From Pseudomonadota bacterium (GTDB lineage: Bacteria > Pseudomonadota > Gammaproteobacteria > Burkholderiales > Gallionellaceae): 7,722 nt of DNA. Where the stretch lies: assembly GCA_021847165.1 (NCBI GenBank), contig JAJZUH010000057.1, positions 1-7,722 on the forward strand, in the 5' to 3' direction. This document shows, piece after piece, positions 6,964-7,722 of this stretch. The position numbers and the translations under genes are program-made. The notes under the pieces are model-generated. The model was given only the letters and a program-made list of their open reading frames with translations. It had not been told where the DNA came from and did no database searches. Position 1 is the first letter of the stretch, and each line of letters starts with the position of its first letter.

Positions 6964-7721
6964 TGCTGGCAAAACGCATCATCCCCTGTCTCGATGTGAC
7001 TGCCGGTCGCGTGGTCAAGGGGGTCAGTTTCGTCGAATTGCGCGATGCAGGCGACCCGGTGGAGATTGCGCGCCGCTACGACGAACAGGGGGCGGATGAA
7101 CTGACCTTTCTCGACATCACGGCCAGTTCCGACGACAGGGGCATCATTTTCCGCATCATCGAGCAAGTCGCGGAACAGGTATTCATCCCGTTGACGGTGG
7201 GCGGCGGTGTGCGCGAAGTGCAGGATGTGCGCAACCTGCTTAATGCGGGGGCGGACAAGGTCAGCATCAACACCTCGGCCGTGGTCAACCCGCAGCTGGT
7301 GGCGGACGCGGCGGCACGGTACGGCTCGCAGTGCATCGTGGTGGCCATCGACGCCAAACAAGTTGCGCCGGGAAGGTGGGAAGTATTCACTCACGGCGGG
7401 CGCAAGGCGACCGGGCTCGATACGGTGGAGTGGGCAAAGAAGATGCAGGGCCTGGGGGCGGGCGAGATTCTGCTGACCAGCATGGATCAGGACGGACAGA
7501 AGCGCGGTTTCGATTTGGCGCTGACGCGTGCTGTGACCGATGCGCTGGAGATCCCGGTGATCGCCAGCGGTGGTGTAGGCAACCTGCAGCATCTCGCCGA
7601 CGGCGTGAAGATCGGCGGCGCAGATGCGGTGCTGGCGGCCAGCATTTTCCATTTCGGCGAATACACGGTGTTGCAGGCCAAACAGTTCATGGCGCAGCAG
7701 GGTATCGAGGTGCGGTTATGA
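6963..7721 (+). CDS. hisF: IGP synthase, cyclase subunit
   Basis: HisF uses ammonia from HisH to turn PRFAR into imidazoleglycerol phosphate plus AICAR, the latter returning to purine synthesis. The start [12 protein letters not shown] is diagnostic. The 252-residue barrel keeps catalytic D11 and D130 (VVAIDAKQ). By alignment to the well-studied Thermotoga enzyme, the ammonia-gate residues R5, E46, K99 and E168 are all present, as is D177 in SMDQDG. Phosphate loops GGGVR (80-84) and ASGGVGN (201-207) are normal. The reading frame extends upstream through hisA in another phase, but the true start is the ATG at 6963 overlapping the hisA stop (TGATG). One oddity is DDRG at 57-60, where Arg-Asp is more usual. 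The gene ends one base before the window edge and is complete. Confidence 0.97.
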   Translation: MLAKRIIPCLDVTAGRVVKGVSFVELRDAGDPVEIARRYDEQGADELTFLDITASSDDRGIIFRIIEQVAEQVFIPLTVGGGVREVQDVRNLLNAGADKVSINTSAVVNPQLVADAAARYGSQCIVVAIDAKQVAPGRWEVFTHGGRKATGLDTVEWAKKMQGLGAGEILLTSMDQDGQKRGFDLALTRAVTDALEIPVIASGGVGNLQHLADGVKIGGADAVLAASIFHFGEYTVLQAKQFMAQQGIEVRL

Positions 7722-7722
7722 C
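7718..7722 (+). other. Possible start codon of the next his gene
   Basis: The last bases read ATGAC, with the ATG overlapping the hisF TGA in the ATGA arrangement common in tight operons. In relatives hisF is usually followed by hisI and hisE. Only five bases are visible, so identity is inference from gene order. Confidence 0.35.

Noticed and set aside
1..7722. Mobile elements, CRISPR arrays, tRNA or rRNA genes
   Set aside because: No transposase-like protein, terminal inverted repeats, regularly spaced repeats or tRNA-like folds were seen; nearly all of the window is taken up by recognisable coding genes.

Overview
The window reads as an ordinary chromosomal stretch of a GC-rich Gram-negative bacterium, most likely a betaproteobacterium. 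The Gallionellaceae/Nitrosomonadales group is my best guess from protein flavour and gene order; that is recognition from memory, not a search. The density is high: two oppositely oriented blocks face away from each other around a ~100-base intergenic region at 3655-3755.

Left block, minus strand (about 1-3654). Reading leftward there is a soluble PAS-containing histidine kinase with an N-terminal receiver-like domain (3654-2143), its LuxR/NarL-type response regulator 14 bases further on (2128-1496), and then the first 466 codons of a diguanylate cyclase (1400 to the window edge). The cyclase has a long helical N-terminal region, and the GGDEF signature itself should lie just past base 1. The kinase and regulator are clearly a two-component pair. 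The cyclase is separated from them by 95 bases holding a short hairpin and a candidate promoter, so its link to the pair is by position only.

Right block, plus strand (3756-7721). Five histidine-biosynthesis genes run in order hisC, hisB, hisH, hisA, hisF, all apparently intact with their catalytic residues. hisB-hisH-hisA are 9 bases apart, hisA and hisF overlap by one base, and the hisF stop overlaps a possible start of the next gene. Together HisH and HisF form the glutamine-dependent IGP synthase. HisA supplies its substrate, HisB dehydrates its product, and HisC transaminates the result. hisG and hisD, which commonly precede hisC in relatives, are not here; the two-component system occupies the place upstream.

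I see no RNA genes, CRISPR arrays, insertion sequences, phage genes or attachment sites. No convincing new system is present. The most interesting points are the kinase's receiver domain, which has lost its phospho-acceptor aspartate, the back-to-back promoters between the blocks, and the unassigned N-terminal region of the cyclase.
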